Positions 42,888 to 51,549 of a stretch of 52,148 nucleotides of DNA are shown piece after piece. Both the position numbers and the translations under genes were made by a program. Positions within the stretch are counted from its first letter, which is position 1. Each line of letters starts with the position of its first letter. Source of the DNA: Flavobacteriales bacterium (lineage in GTDB: Bacteria; Bacteroidota; Bacteroidia; Flavobacteriales; BACL11); NCBI GenBank assembly GCA_028122735.1, contig JAOHSR010000006.1, positions 1-52,148 of the forward strand. The letters run 5' to 3'. Under the pieces are notes generated by a model. The model was not told the origin of the DNA. It saw only the letters and a list, made by a program, of their open reading frames with translations, and searched no databases.

Positions 42888-44432
42888 ATGAATAATATAC
42901 TTTGGGTAGATGATGAAATAGAGTTGTTAAAACCTCATATTATTTATTTAAAATCAAAAGGATATCATTTAACTACAGCTAAAAGTGGTGATGAGGCTTT
43001 AGAATTGATTGAAGTAAATGACTTTAACCTTATTTTTTTAGATGAAAACATGCCTGGTTTATCAGGTCTTGAAACTCTTAATATTATAAAAGACAAATAC
43101 CATAATATTCCAGTAATTATGATTACAAAAAGCGAAGAGGAAAGTATTATGGAGGAAGCAATTGGTTCAAGAATTTCAGATTATTTAATTAAACCTGTTA
43201 ATCCAAATCAGATTTTACTAACAATCAAGAAAAATTTAGAGTCAAGTAGGTTAGTTGATGAAAAAATCACAAAAGGCTATCAACAAGAGTTTAGGAATAT
43301 TTCGCTTGAACTATCTTCAAATTTATCTTTTAAAGAATGGTATCAAGTTTATAAGAAGATTATTTATTGGGAGCTAGAGCTTTCAAAATCTAATGATTCT
43401 AGCATTAATGAAATTATTTCCATGCAAAAAAGTGAAGCAAACTCGCAGTTTTTTAGATTTGTTTCTAGAAATTATCAAGATTGGATAAATGATATTGAAA
43501 GCCCACTGCTTTCACATAATTTGCTTGAAAAAAAGGTTTTTCCTTTATTGAATTCATCTTCGCCAGTTTATCTGCTTTTAATTGATAATTTAAGATATGA
43601 TCAATGGAAGGTCATTGAAGATAAGATACTTCAAAAATTCAAGATAATTGATGATAGTATGTATATGAGTATTTTACCAACCGCAACACAATATTCTAGA
43701 AATTCTATTTTTTCAGGTTTAAGACCTTCTGAGATACAAAATTTATATCCTGAAAAATGGCTTAATGATGAAGATGAAGGTGGTAAAAATATGTATGAAG
43801 AAGATTTTCTTAAGGATCAAATTAAAAGATTACATCTTCAGAATAATAAGTCATCTTACACAAAAATTACAAACATTGATTATGGGAGAAAAGTTATCAA
43901 TAAAATTGATAATATGAAACATAATAACTTGAATGTTATTGTATACAATTTTGTAGATATGCTTTCGCACGCTAGAACAGAAATGAAGGTTATAAAAGAG
44001 CTTGCTGATGATGATTCTGCGTATAGATCTTTAACTGCTTCTTGGTTTGAACATTCCCCATTAAATGATATTATTTCAAAAATCGCCAAACAAGGTGCGA
44101 AAATGGTTATTACTACGGACCATGGTACTATTAATGTAAATAAGCCTTCTAAGGTAATTGGAGATAGAAAAGTAAATCCTAATCTTAGATATAAACATGG
44201 GAAAAATTTAAATTATATTTCAAATGATGTTTTTGAAATGAATGATCCATCTAAATTTTTCCTGCCAAAACAAAATATTAGTAGTAAATATATTTTTGCC
44301 AAAGAAGATTTATATTTCGTTTATCAAAACAATTACAATAAATTTGTAAACTTTTATAAAAATACTTACCAACATGGAGGAGTTTCTCTAGAAGAAATGC
44401 TTTTACCAATAATCACATTGGAACCTAAATAA
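42888..44432 (+). CDS. porX: PorX, response regulator with alkaline phosphatase-like (PglZ) domain
   Basis: A two-component regulator of type IX secretion. The N-terminal receiver (about 1-122) has ILWVDDEIELL, the phospho-acceptor Asp52 in LIFLDENMPG, the MITKSEE segment and the Lys of DYLIKPVNPN. The C-terminal half (about 165-514) is a PglZ/alkaline-phosphatase-like hydrolase with LLLIDNLRYDQW, FVDMLSHAR, ITTDHGT and the C-terminal HGGVSLEEMLLPIITLEPK. This receiver-PglZ pairing is diagnostic of PorX. It abuts tsaE by one base overlap and, with porT at 28577, indicates an active T9SS. Confidence 0.95.
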   Translation: MNNILWVDDEIELLKPHIIYLKSKGYHLTTAKSGDEALELIEVNDFNLIFLDENMPGLSGLETLNIIKDKYHNIPVIMITKSEEESIMEEAIGSRISDYLIKPVNPNQILLTIKKNLESSRLVDEKITKGYQQEFRNISLELSSNLSFKEWYQVYKKIIYWELELSKSNDSSINEIISMQKSEANSQFFRFVSRNYQDWINDIESPLLSHNLLEKKVFPLLNSSSPVYLLLIDNLRYDQWKVIEDKILQKFKIIDDSMYMSILPTATQYSRNSIFSGLRPSEIQNLYPEKWLNDEDEGGKNMYEEDFLKDQIKRLHLQNNKSSYTKITNIDYGRKVINKIDNMKHNNLNVIVYNFVDMLSHARTEMKVIKELADDDSAYRSLTASWFEHSPLNDIISKIAKQGAKMVITTDHGTINVNKPSKVIGDRKVNPNLRYKHGKNLNYISNDVFEMNDPSKFFLPKQNISSKYIFAKEDLYFVYQNNYNKFVNFYKNTYQHGGVSLEEMLLPIITLEPK

Positions 44433-44857
44433 TGGAATTAACATATAATGTCAGTGATGAATCTCAGCTTAATGATATTGCCTTAGAATTATTAAATAAA
44501 TTTGATTTAAAATTATATCTCTTTTATGGAAAAATGGGAGTTGGGAAAACTACTTTTATTAAAAAGTTTTGTGATAAGCTTGGTGTTAAGGATATTGTTT
44601 CAAGTCCTACTTTTTCAATAATTAATCAATATAAAAGTATGTCAGAAATTGATGTGTTTCACTTTGATTTTTATAGAACTACATGTAAAGAGGAAATTTA
44701 TGATATTGGTTATGAAGAATACATATATAGTTCCTCATATTGTTTTATTGAATGGAGTGAGAGATTAATGGATTTGTTGCCCACTAATTATATTAAAATT
44801 GAAATATTTTTAAATGATAATAAAAGAACTATTAAAGTTAAAAAAGTAATTAAATGA
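44432..44857 (+). CDS. tsaE: TsaE, tRNA threonylcarbamoyladenosine ATPase
   Basis: The ATPase partner in t6A synthesis on ANN-decoding tRNAs. The 141-residue protein carries the Walker A motif GKMGVGKTTFIKKF (about 33-46), the switch-like SSPTFSIINQY, a YRTTCKEEIYDIGYEEYI segment and the EWSERL motif near 110. The length is normal. It overlaps porX by one base and the next gene by 4 bases (ATGA), so it is in the porX operon. Confidence 0.96.
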   Translation: MELTYNVSDESQLNDIALELLNKFDLKLYLFYGKMGVGKTTFIKKFCDKLGVKDIVSSPTFSIINQYKSMSEIDVFHFDFYRTTCKEEIYDIGYEEYIYSSSYCFIEWSERLMDLLPTNYIKIEIFLNDNKRTIKVKKVIK

Positions 44858-45267
44858 TTAGAAGATTAGTTTTATTTGGTTTTGGTGCTCTTATTAGTAT
44901 TTTCTTTCTGTCTTTAGGTCCTGAAAATAGATTGAAAGAAACATTTTATGCATACATTGATTACTTTAATATTAACAAAAGGGTGATTTATCATCTTTAT
45001 TCTGATTCAACTAATTTCACTGCTAAATCAGAATGTCAGCTGGTTTATTATAGCTTAGATAAATCTTCCCTATTGAATGTCTTAGAAGGTGGGAAGGTTA
45101 ATTTTTCAAAAAGTGAAAAAGATAAAGAACCTTGTCAAATTTATATGATTGAGAATTTTATTAATGATAAAAATTTTGAAGTTTTATTTGAATATTGCTA
45201 CTCTGAAGAAAAGGTTACGGTATTAAGTATTAATGAAATTGGATATAAAGAAGTTTGTTTTAACTAG
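44854..45267 (+). CDS. Small membrane-anchored protein of unknown function (possibly DUF4258-like)
   Basis: A 137-residue protein with an N-terminal hydrophobic segment (about 4-22: LVLFGFGALISIFFLSLG) that could be an uncleaved anchor. It is followed by a lysine- and tyrosine-rich domain with AKSECQLVYYSLDKSSLLNVLEGGKV and CQIYMIENFINDKNFEVLFEYC segments and a closing KVTVLSINEIGYKEV strand. It resembles small Bacteroidota DUF4258 proteins, which I recall only loosely. No catalytic motif is visible. It is translationally coupled to tsaE, and its stop overlaps the proline dehydrogenase stop by 8 bases. Function unknown. Confidence 0.6.
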   Translation: MIRRLVLFGFGALISIFFLSLGPENRLKETFYAYIDYFNINKRVIYHLYSDSTNFTAKSECQLVYYSLDKSSLLNVLEGGKVNFSKSEKDKEPCQIYMIENFINDKNFEVLFEYCYSEEKVTVLSINEIGYKEVCFN

Positions 45268-46426
45268 CCTTTCTTCTTCTCTTTTCTTCTAATATGTTTT
45301 TTAGCTCTCTTCCCATTTGACCTGAAATAGATCTATTTTCTTCAGCTCTTCTGATTAAGTATGGAATTACTTTTTTTACTGGCCCATATGGAACATACTT
45401 GCTAACATTATAATTTTCATTTGAGAGATTATATGAAATGTTATCACTCATGCCTAGAAGTTGGGAAGAATAAATCCTGTCGTCATTATTTTTTATTAAT
45501 TTCTCTTGCATTAATTTTAATAAATACATTGAACTTTCAATATTGTGAGTTCCAGAACATATTGAAATATGATTAATATTCTCTATACAAAACTTTAAGG
45601 CATTATTAAAATCTTTATCTGTATTAGACTTTTTTTCATGTACTGGAATTTTATATCCTTTTTCTAAAGCTCTTTCAATTTCCTTTTGATGATACGCTCC
45701 CCTTACAATTTTTAATCCTATTTTAAAATCTTCTTTTTGTGCAATTTGTGACAAATCCATTAAATAGGATAGTCTATCATGACGATACATCTGTACAGTA
45801 TTGAAAATTAACACCTTTTCTTTATTAAATTGTTTCATTAATGAAAACACTATACTGTCTATGCCATTTTGAATCCAACTTTCTTCTGCATCAATAAAGA
45901 TAGGTTTGTTAATTTTTTTTGCTTTTTTACAGATAATATCAAGTCTTTTGTTGAATCTAATTAAAGTTGCATTTTCTTTTTCATTAAGTTCTTGTTTTTT
46001 ACTAAGTTTTTTAAGAATATTAAATTTAATTAAACCTGTTAGTTTAAAAACTACAAATGGAATTTTGGGATTGTCTTTTGCTATATCAAGAACTTTTAAT
46101 GTCTCGTCAAATACATTTTTAAAATCGTCTTCATTTTCTTGTCCTTCAGCAGAATAATCTAAAATTGTTCCAATGGATGATTTCCATAGTTTGTCAATAG
46201 TTTTTCTGCTGTCAGAAATTGTTTCTCCTCCGCAAAACTGCTTAAATATTGTTAATTTTATTAAAAAATCTATTGGAATTCTTAGTGATAAAATTACTTT
46301 TAGAATAACTGTTAAAAATTTAGAAATTGTTGGATAGTTAAGGGTTTGAAATAAAAAAAATGCTCGGTTTAGATCAAAATCTGATTTGTCACCAAATGCA
46401 TTTTTACTATTATTAAAGTCAATCAT
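45260..46426 (-). CDS. Proline dehydrogenase family protein
   Basis: An FAD-dependent proline oxidase of 388 residues with a PRODH barrel. Features include FKLTGLI near the first strands, IFIDAEESWIQNGIDSI, the VQMYRHDRLSYL segment, KIGLKIVRGAYHQKEIERALEKGY, CSGTHNIESS, and the C-terminal YVPYGPVKKVIPYLIRRAEEN with the conserved Arg pair. The stand-alone protein lacks the P5C dehydrogenase domain of PutA, so a separate enzyme is needed for the second step. It is 2 bases after the O-methyltransferase gene. Confidence 0.92.
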   Translation of the reverse strand: MIDFNNSKNAFGDKSDFDLNRAFFLFQTLNYPTISKFLTVILKVILSLRIPIDFLIKLTIFKQFCGGETISDSRKTIDKLWKSSIGTILDYSAEGQENEDDFKNVFDETLKVLDIAKDNPKIPFVVFKLTGLIKFNILKKLSKKQELNEKENATLIRFNKRLDIICKKAKKINKPIFIDAEESWIQNGIDSIVFSLMKQFNKEKVLIFNTVQMYRHDRLSYLMDLSQIAQKEDFKIGLKIVRGAYHQKEIERALEKGYKIPVHEKKSNTDKDFNNALKFCIENINHISICSGTHNIESSMYLLKLMQEKLIKNNDDRIYSSQLLGMSDNISYNLSNENYNVSKYVPYGPVKKVIPYLIRRAEENRSISGQMGRELKNILEEKRRRKAS

Positions 46427-46428
46427 TT

Positions 46429-47070
46429 CTAATCTGATATCTTTCTACAAACCATTAAGCCATCTCTAACAGATAAAAGAATGTTTTCTACCCTTGGGTC
46501 CTTATCTATTTTCTTGTTGTAATTGTCGAGTTCTTGTGTTTCATGATCTTTTACATCTTTTATTACTTTTCCACTCCAAAGAACATTATCTGCAACTATT
46601 ATTCCATTAATATCAATTTTATCAATTAATAGGTCAAAATAATTTGAATAGTTTTCCTTATCAGCATCTATAAAAGCAAGTTGGAATTTTTTTTCAATTT
46701 TATTTATAATATTTTTTGCTTCACCAATATGTTGTTTAATAATTTTTGAAAATTTTGATTTTTTAAAAAATTTATTAGCAATAGCAGCATGCTCTTCATT
46801 TATTTCAATTGTATGAAGTTCTCCATTTTTTTTTATTCCTTCTGCTAAACATAATGCAGAATAGCCTGTATAGGTTCCAATTTCAATTATATTGCTAGGC
46901 TTGGTTAGGTTACTTAATAAACTTAGTACTCGTCCCTGGATATGTCCTGATAACATTCTAGGCATAAGTACTTTTGCCCATGTTTCTCTATTAAGTTCAG
47001 ATAATAAATCGTTTTCCTTTGTAGAATGATGTTCTATATATTCTTCAAGCTCTTTGTTTAAAAAATCCAT
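46429..47070 (-). CDS. Class I SAM-dependent O-methyltransferase
   Basis: A 213-residue O-methyltransferase of the catechol/caffeoyl-CoA methyltransferase-like group. SAM motif I IIEIGTYTGYSALCLAEG (about 59-76), a GELHTIEINEEHAAIANKFF segment, and the metal/catalytic LAFIDADKENYSNYFDLL and IIVADNVLWSGKVI segments are visible. The substrate is unknown and could be a catechol. It follows the terminator of the Cys-rich gene and shares a transcription unit with proline dehydrogenase. Confidence 0.9.
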   Translation of the reverse strand: MDFLNKELEEYIEHHSTKENDLLSELNRETWAKVLMPRMLSGHIQGRVLSLLSNLTKPSNIIEIGTYTGYSALCLAEGIKKNGELHTIEINEEHAAIANKFFKKSKFSKIIKQHIGEAKNIINKIEKKFQLAFIDADKENYSNYFDLLIDKIDINGIIVADNVLWSGKVIKDVKDHETQELDNYNKKIDKDPRVENILLSVRDGLMVCRKISD

Positions 47071-47073
47071 GTT

Positions 47074-47104
47074 ATAAAAAAAGCCACTAAAAATATAGTG
47101 GCTT
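47074..47104 (-). terminator. Rho-independent terminator of the Cys-rich protein gene
   Basis: A perfect 9-base stem AAGCCACTA/TAGTGGCTT (47081-47089 with 47096-47104) and 6-base loop are followed on the minus strand by a run of T. It lies about 22 bases after the stop at 47126 and just before the O-methyltransferase gene. Confidence 0.88.
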
Positions 47105-47125
47105 AATAATTAATTTAATTTGTAA

Positions 47126-47623
47126 TTAATTTTTCTTTTTTTCATTTAGTTTAGCTAATCTTACTCTTCCTTCTTCAGTAGAAATTTCATTATTTGCAAT
47201 AGCTAATCTTACTCTTTCAGAAGCTTTTTTATTCATTGCTTTACTATCATCGCTAACCTCTTTATTTGCAGTTTTACTTTTACAACATGAAGATTTAGCA
47301 GCAGTTTTACTACATGAAGCCTCATTCTTTTTTGCAGTTTTACTTTTACAACATGAAGATTTAGCAACTGATTTACTACTACAAGCTTCTTTTTTAGTTT
47401 TTGAGCAAGATGACTTTTTAGCAGAGCTTGAGCAGTTTGCTTTTCCGTAAGTATTAGTTTTTGTGAAATTAAAACCTGATGCTTTTTTAGTTTCTTTTAC
47501 TTTGCTATCACATTCTGTTTTAGTTTCTGTGTTTTTTTGTGAATTATCAGCGATATCTTGTGCAGACAATGTAAATGATGCAGTGAAGAAAAATGCTAAT
47601 AAAATTGAAGATAATTTTTTCAT
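47126..47623 (-). CDS. Secreted Cys/Lys/Ser-rich repetitive protein
   Basis: A 165-residue exported protein. A signal peptide (MKKLSSILLAFFFTASFTLSAQ) is followed by a low-complexity basic region with nine Cys. This contains two copies of AKSSCCKSKTA (about residues 86-96 and 108-118) separated by NEASCSKTA-type units. The DNA copies are identical over 36 bases with a 66-base period. The C-terminal tail has RVRLAIANNEISTEEGRVRLAKL, a charged helical segment with an RVRLA motif repeated. No enzyme domain is visible. The CC and Lys content could suit metal binding or disulfide crosslinking (inference). A candidate promoter and a terminator make it a separate unit. Confidence 0.75.
   Translation of the reverse strand: MKKLSSILLAFFFTASFTLSAQDIADNSQKNTETKTECDSKVKETKKASGFNFTKTNTYGKANCSSSAKKSSCSKTKKEACSSKSVAKSSCCKSKTAKKNEASCSKTAAKSSCCKSKTANKEVSDDSKAMNKKASERVRLAIANNEISTEEGRVRLAKLNEKKKN
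47265..47366. repeat. Two identical 36-base direct repeats, 66-base period
   Basis: Copies at 47265-47300 and 47331-47366 are identical over 36 bases and fall in the same reading frame of the Cys-rich gene, each encoding most of the SSCCKS unit. Identity at third codon positions suggests a recent duplication. Confidence 0.93.
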
Positions 47624-47646
47624 AATTTTTATTTTTTGTTTACTAA

Positions 47647-47654
47647 CAAATATA
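47647..47654 (-). promoter_or_regulatory. Candidate -7 element of the Cys-rich protein gene
   Basis: TATATTTG on the minus strand matches TAnnTTTG, 23 bases before the ATG at 47623. The nearest TTG upstream is 28 bases away (47683-47685), too far for the consensus. It lies in the gap behind psd. Confidence 0.4.
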
Positions 47655-47665
47655 TTAAATATAAA

Positions 47666-48313
47666 TTAATTATTATATGTTCCAATTATTGTCTTACCTC
47701 CCTTCGTTTTGTCATTTAAATTAGAAATAATTTTAGTTCCAATTGGAAGAAAAAGATCAACTCTAGAACCAAACTTTATAAATCCTAGTTCTTGACATGC
47801 TTTAATATCTTTATTCAATTGAGAGTAGCATATAATTCTTCTAGCAAGTGCGCCAGCAATTTGTCTGCAGAGGATTTCAATATTTGAATTTTTTATTACT
47901 ACTGTATTTCTTTCGTTTTCAGAAGATGATTTTGGATTCCATGCAAATAAAAACTTACCTGGATGATACTTTGTGTATTCTATAGCTCCATTTATAGGAT
48001 ATAGATTATTGTGCACGTTTAAAGGAGACATAAAGATAGAAACTTGTATTCTATTGTCTTTGAAAAACTCATGTTCGTGAGTTTCTTCAATCACAACAAT
48101 TTTTCCATCGCATGGTGCGTAAATATTTCCGTCAACGATATTGAAATTTCTTTTTGGAACTCTAAAAAACCAAATAAAAAATAATATAAAAAAAGAAAAA
48201 ATTGGTAATGTAAATGAAGTAAAAGCATCATTAAATCCACTAATTATTCCTATAAGTAATAACAAAAAAATAGAATTCTTAATTAAACCCTTGCCTTCTT
48301 TGTGAATATTCAT
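47666..48313 (-). CDS. psd: Phosphatidylserine decarboxylase
   Basis: Makes phosphatidylethanolamine. The 215-residue proenzyme belongs to the short PSD-A group. Two hydrophobic helices near the N-terminus (about 11-50) are followed by FRVPKRNF, YAPCDGKIVVIEE, MSPLNVHNNLYPINGAIEY and the maturation site KFGSRVDLFLP, where Gly182-Ser183 is cleaved and Ser183 becomes the pyruvoyl group. It lies 2 bases after cdsA, consistent with consecutive phospholipid steps. Confidence 0.96.
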   Translation of the reverse strand: MNIHKEGKGLIKNSIFLLLLIGIISGFNDAFTSFTLPIFSFFILFFIWFFRVPKRNFNIVDGNIYAPCDGKIVVIEETHEHEFFKDNRIQVSIFMSPLNVHNNLYPINGAIEYTKYHPGKFLFAWNPKSSSENERNTVVIKNSNIEILCRQIAGALARRIICYSQLNKDIKACQELGFIKFGSRVDLFLPIGTKIISNLNDKTKGGKTIIGTYNN

Positions 48314-48315
48314 AT

Positions 48316-48960
48316 TTATGTGTAAATGATTAATAAACTTATTATCGAAATTGAGATTAAAAGAGAATCCATTCTATCCAACATTCCTCCATGTCCTGGA
48401 ATTAAATTTCCAGAATCCTTTACATCTGCTTGTCTTTTGAATGATGATTCAATAAAATCGCCTGTTGTAGCACTAATTGGTATTAAAAAGGAATAAAATA
48501 GAAATGTTGTTGTATCACTATTAAAAAAGTATGCTGAAGCAAAAGCTGTAAATAGGAAACCTCCAAAAAATCCTTCCCAAGATTTTTTTGGAGATATAGT
48601 TGGGATAATTTTGTTTTTTCCAAATCTTACACCAACTAAATAAGCAAAAGTATCATATATGCTTGTTAGAATAACTAAATATAATATAGGTTCAAAGTTC
48701 CAGTTTTCTGTTTCGTAGATATTAAATGATAAATATTTCCATATTAAGATTTGGATTAAAATAAAGGGAGTTAAAACATATAAAATTGCAAATATTTTTT
48801 TTTTGCCTTTTCTTAGTTTCCATATTTCATGAAGACAAATCACACCAATTAAACCAAAGAGTACTGAACAGCTCAGAGTTGAGTAAGTAATACCAAATAG
48901 TAGAAAAGTTATATAAATTATACCATATATTAATCTATTTCTATTTTCTTCTGATATCAT
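48316..48960 (-). CDS. cdsA: Phosphatidate cytidylyltransferase
   Basis: Makes CDP-diacylglycerol for phospholipid synthesis. The polytopic membrane protein of 214 residues carries YDTFAYLVGVRFGKNKIIP, SPKKSWEGFFGG, and the CDS signature in SSFKRQADVKDSGNLIPGHGGMLDRMDSL (split; the key run is IPGHGGMLDRMDS). It is shorter than the usual 260-285 residues; the N-terminal membrane part looks reduced while the catalytic half is complete. It overlaps DUF2007 by 4 bases and precedes psd. Confidence 0.95.
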   Translation of the reverse strand: MISEENRNRLIYGIIYITFLLFGITYSTLSCSVLFGLIGVICLHEIWKLRKGKKKIFAILYVLTPFILIQILIWKYLSFNIYETENWNFEPILYLVILTSIYDTFAYLVGVRFGKNKIIPTISPKKSWEGFFGGFLFTAFASAYFFNSDTTTFLFYSFLIPISATTGDFIESSFKRQADVKDSGNLIPGHGGMLDRMDSLLISISIISLLIIYT

Positions 48961-49151
48961 TCTGATATTATTTCTTTTGCTTTTGAGATATTCTTTTTTT
49001 CTGTATAAATCTTAGCTGTTCCAAAATGATAAGAAGAGTCTTGCTGATTCATAATAATGGCTTTAATATCATTTGATAAAAGCATATTTTTTATTACTTC
49101 TGCTTTAAATATATCATTTGTTGAATAAATTTCTATCCAGTCGTTACTCAT
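48957..49151 (-). CDS. DUF2007 family small protein
   Basis: A 64-residue protein with the DUF2007 pattern: WIEIYSTNDIFKAEVIKNMLLSNDIKAIIMNQQDSSY (split), then GTAKIYTEKKNISKAKEIISE. The family is a ferredoxin-like (GlnB-like) fold sometimes described as a putative signal transducer, but no role is proven. It lies 9 bases after ftsH and overlaps cdsA by 4 bases, so it is cotranscribed with both. Confidence 0.87.
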   Translation of the reverse strand: MSNDWIEIYSTNDIFKAEVIKNMLLSNDIKAIIMNQQDSSYHFGTAKIYTEKKNISKAKEIISE

Positions 49152-49160
49152 TAAGGATAA

Positions 49161-51122
49161 TTATTTTTTCTTCTTTATTTTTGATTCTTCTTCCTCTAAT
49201 TTCTCTTCATGATAAGAAGTCCATTTTCTAGCTCCAAATATTGAAACTAAATTATCTTTAAAAATAACTTCATTGCTCAGAAGTGCATTTGCAAGCTCTT
49301 CAACTTTCTTTTTATTGTCTTTTAATACTTTTAATGCTCTATTATACTGCTCTTCAATTAACTTACTAACTTCTGAATCAATTAGTTTTGCTCTTTCCTC
49401 AGAATATGGTTTAGTAAATCCAGAGTTTTGTCCGCTTGAGTCATAATAAGAAATATTACCAAGTTTAGGGCTTAAGCCGTAAATACTAACCATAGCATAA
49501 GCTTGTTTAGTAACTTTTTCTAAGTCAGATAGTGCACCAGTCGAAACTTTGTCAAAGAAAAGACTTTCAGCAGCTCTTCCTCCTAATGCTGCGCATATTT
49601 CATCTTTCATTTGCTCTGTTGTAGAGAGCTGACGTTCTTCTGGAAGATACCAAGCGGCACCTAACGATCTACCTCTTGGAACAATAGTAACTTTAACTAG
49701 AGGAGAGGCAAATTCAAGCATCCAACTCACCGTTGCATGTCCAGCTTCATGAAAAGCAATTGTTTTCTTCTCGTTGGGAGAAATAATTTTTGATTTTTTT
49801 TCTAATCCTCCAACAATTCTATCTACTGCATCAAGAAAATCTTGTTTTCCAACAGTTTTTTTAGATGTTCTTGCTGCAATTAAAGCAGCTTCATTACATA
49901 CATTAGCTATATCAGCACCTGAAAATCCAGGAGTTTGTCTTGCAAGAAAATTAACATCCATAGATTTTGCTAATTTGATCGGTTTTAAATGCACTTTGAA
50001 AATTTCTTTTCTTTCTACTAAATCTGGTAAATCAACATATATTTGTCTGTCAAATCTTCCTGCTCTAGTTAATGCTTTATCTAATATGTCAGCCCTGTTG
50101 GTAGCAGCCATAACTATGACTCCTGTATTAGTCCCAAAACCATCCATTTCTGTTAATAATTGATTTAAGGTGTTCTCTCTTTCATCATTACTACCAGTCA
50201 TTGCGTTTTTTCCTCTGGCTCTACCTATAGCATCTATTTCATCAATAAAAATAATTGATGGTGCCTTTTCTTTTGCTTGCTTGAACAGATCTCTAACTCT
50301 AGATGCTCCAACACCAACAAACATTTCTACAAAATCTGATCCTGATAGTGAAAAGAAGGGTACTTTCGCTTCTCCTGCAACAGCTTTAGCTAGTAAAGTT
50401 TTACCAGTTCCTGGTTGGCCAATAAGCATAGCACCTCTTGGGATTTTACCACCTAATTTTGTGTATTTTTCGGGTTTCTTTAAAAAATCAACAATTTCAC
50501 TTATTTCCTCTTTCGCACCTTCTAGTCCAGCAACATCTTTAAAAGTAACTTTTATATTTGCTTTATCAACTAATTTACCTTTGGTTTTGCCAATGTTAAA
50601 AATTTGACCTCCACCTCCAGCACCACCACTCATTCTTCTCATTATAAAAATCCAAATTCCTATGAAAAAAACAAGAGGAAGAATCCATCCCAGAATATCA
50701 CCAAAAACATCTTTTTTTGTTTCGTAGGTAGGGGAGATTTTATCTTCGTAATCAAAACTTTTTTGAACATCTTTTAAGTCTTCATTAAAGGTTTCAACTG
50801 ATCCAATTTCAAAGAAATAATGAGGGCCATAGTTTGTTGTGTTTCCAAATGGTTGTTTACTTACATCCTTAAAGCTTTCTTCAGAGAGAAATTCTTTTTT
50901 GATATAAATAAATACTTTTTCTTTATTGACAATTGTAATGCGTTCAACTTTGTTTTGTTGAAGCATATTATTATTAAAATCTCTAAAGTTTGTCTTTTTT
51001 GTTATATCAGTGCTAAAAAATTGTAATCCAATAAAAAATAAAAAAATAACAGCGTAAACCCAATATATATTGAATTTGAAAAACTTTGAATTATTAGGTG
51101 ATTTGAATTTTTTTTTATTCAT
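49161..51122 (-). CDS. ftsH: ATP-dependent zinc metalloprotease FtsH
   Basis: A membrane-anchored AAA+ protease for quality control of membrane and short-lived proteins. Two transmembrane helices lie at about 19-37 and 145-161. The AAA domain has Walker A GQPGTGKT at 235-242, Walker [12 protein letters not shown] and the second region of homology [19 protein letters not shown]. The zinc site HEAGH is at 458-462, and the third ligand region is near [13 protein letters not shown]. The 653-residue length is normal. It overlaps rsfS by 8 bases, a gene order common in Flavobacteriales. Confidence 0.98.
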   Translation of the reverse strand: MNKKKFKSPNNSKFFKFNIYWVYAVIFLFFIGLQFFSTDITKKTNFRDFNNNMLQQNKVERITIVNKEKVFIYIKKEFLSEESFKDVSKQPFGNTTNYGPHYFFEIGSVETFNEDLKDVQKSFDYEDKISPTYETKKDVFGDILGWILPLVFFIGIWIFIMRRMSGGAGGGGQIFNIGKTKGKLVDKANIKVTFKDVAGLEGAKEEISEIVDFLKKPEKYTKLGGKIPRGAMLIGQPGTGKTLLAKAVAGEAKVPFFSLSGSDFVEMFVGVGASRVRDLFKQAKEKAPSIIFIDEIDAIGRARGKNAMTGSNDERENTLNQLLTEMDGFGTNTGVIVMAATNRADILDKALTRAGRFDRQIYVDLPDLVERKEIFKVHLKPIKLAKSMDVNFLARQTPGFSGADIANVCNEAALIAARTSKKTVGKQDFLDAVDRIVGGLEKKSKIISPNEKKTIAFHEAGHATVSWMLEFASPLVKVTIVPRGRSLGAAWYLPEERQLSTTEQMKDEICAALGGRAAESLFFDKVSTGALSDLEKVTKQAYAMVSIYGLSPKLGNISYYDSSGQNSGFTKPYSEERAKLIDSEVSKLIEEQYNRALKVLKDNKKKVEELANALLSNEVIFKDNLVSIFGARKWTSYHEEKLEEEESKIKKKK

Positions 51123-51492
51123 TTATTTGTTCTTTATAAGAGATTTTTTTAGCGTCACCCCACAACTCTTCGAGATTGTAGAATGTGCGTGTTTCTTCTT
51201 GAAATATATGTAAAATAATATTTGAGTAGTCCATTAATATCCAATTTGCTTTGTCGTCTTCTTCAACATGCCAAGGCTTTTGTTTTGTTATTTTTTGTAC
51301 TTTCTTTCTGACATTTTCTTGAATTGCTCTAACATGTGTACTTGATGTGCCTGAGCATATAACAAAGAAATCACAAATGCTATTTTCAATTTTGGTGAAG
51401 TTGAGAGAAATAATTTTATTGCCTTTAATAGATTCAATGCTACTAACAATTGCCTCTAAAAGTTCATTTTTTTTTATTTTAAGCTTTGGCAT
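51115..51492 (-). CDS. rsfS: Ribosome silencing factor
   Basis: Binds ribosomal protein uL14 and blocks subunit joining in slow growth. The 125 residues from the ATG at 51492 show the RsfS fold: ICDFFVICSGTSSTHVRAIQENV, then KPWHVEEDDKANWILMDYSNIILHIFQEETRTFYNLEELWGDA (split). The open frame extends to 51528, but a TAAATTTG box (51516-51523) lies inside the extension, so the later ATG is preferred. It is divergent from birA (57 bases between starts) and overlaps ftsH. Confidence 0.95.
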   Translation of the reverse strand: MPKLKIKKNELLEAIVSSIESIKGNKIISLNFTKIENSICDFFVICSGTSSTHVRAIQENVRKKVQKITKQKPWHVEEDDKANWILMDYSNIILHIFQEETRTFYNLEELWGDAKKISYKEQINE

Positions 51493-51515
51493 AAATATTC
51501 TTAAATTTACAACTG

Positions 51516-51523
51516 CAAATTTA
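51516..51523 (-). promoter_or_regulatory. Candidate -7 element of the rsfS-ftsH operon
   Basis: TAAATTTG on the minus strand matches TAnnTTTG and lies 23 bases before the rsfS ATG at 51492. No TTG was found at the expected -33 distance. Confidence 0.4.
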
Positions 51524-51549
51524 ATCAATTCTACAAATAAATCTAGTAT

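Noticed and set aside
47265-47366. Two identical 36-base repeats spaced by 30 bases, resembling a minimal CRISPR unit
   Set aside because: Both lie in the same reading frame of a signal-peptide-bearing gene, encode its repeated SSCCKS unit, and there are only two copies with no cas genes.
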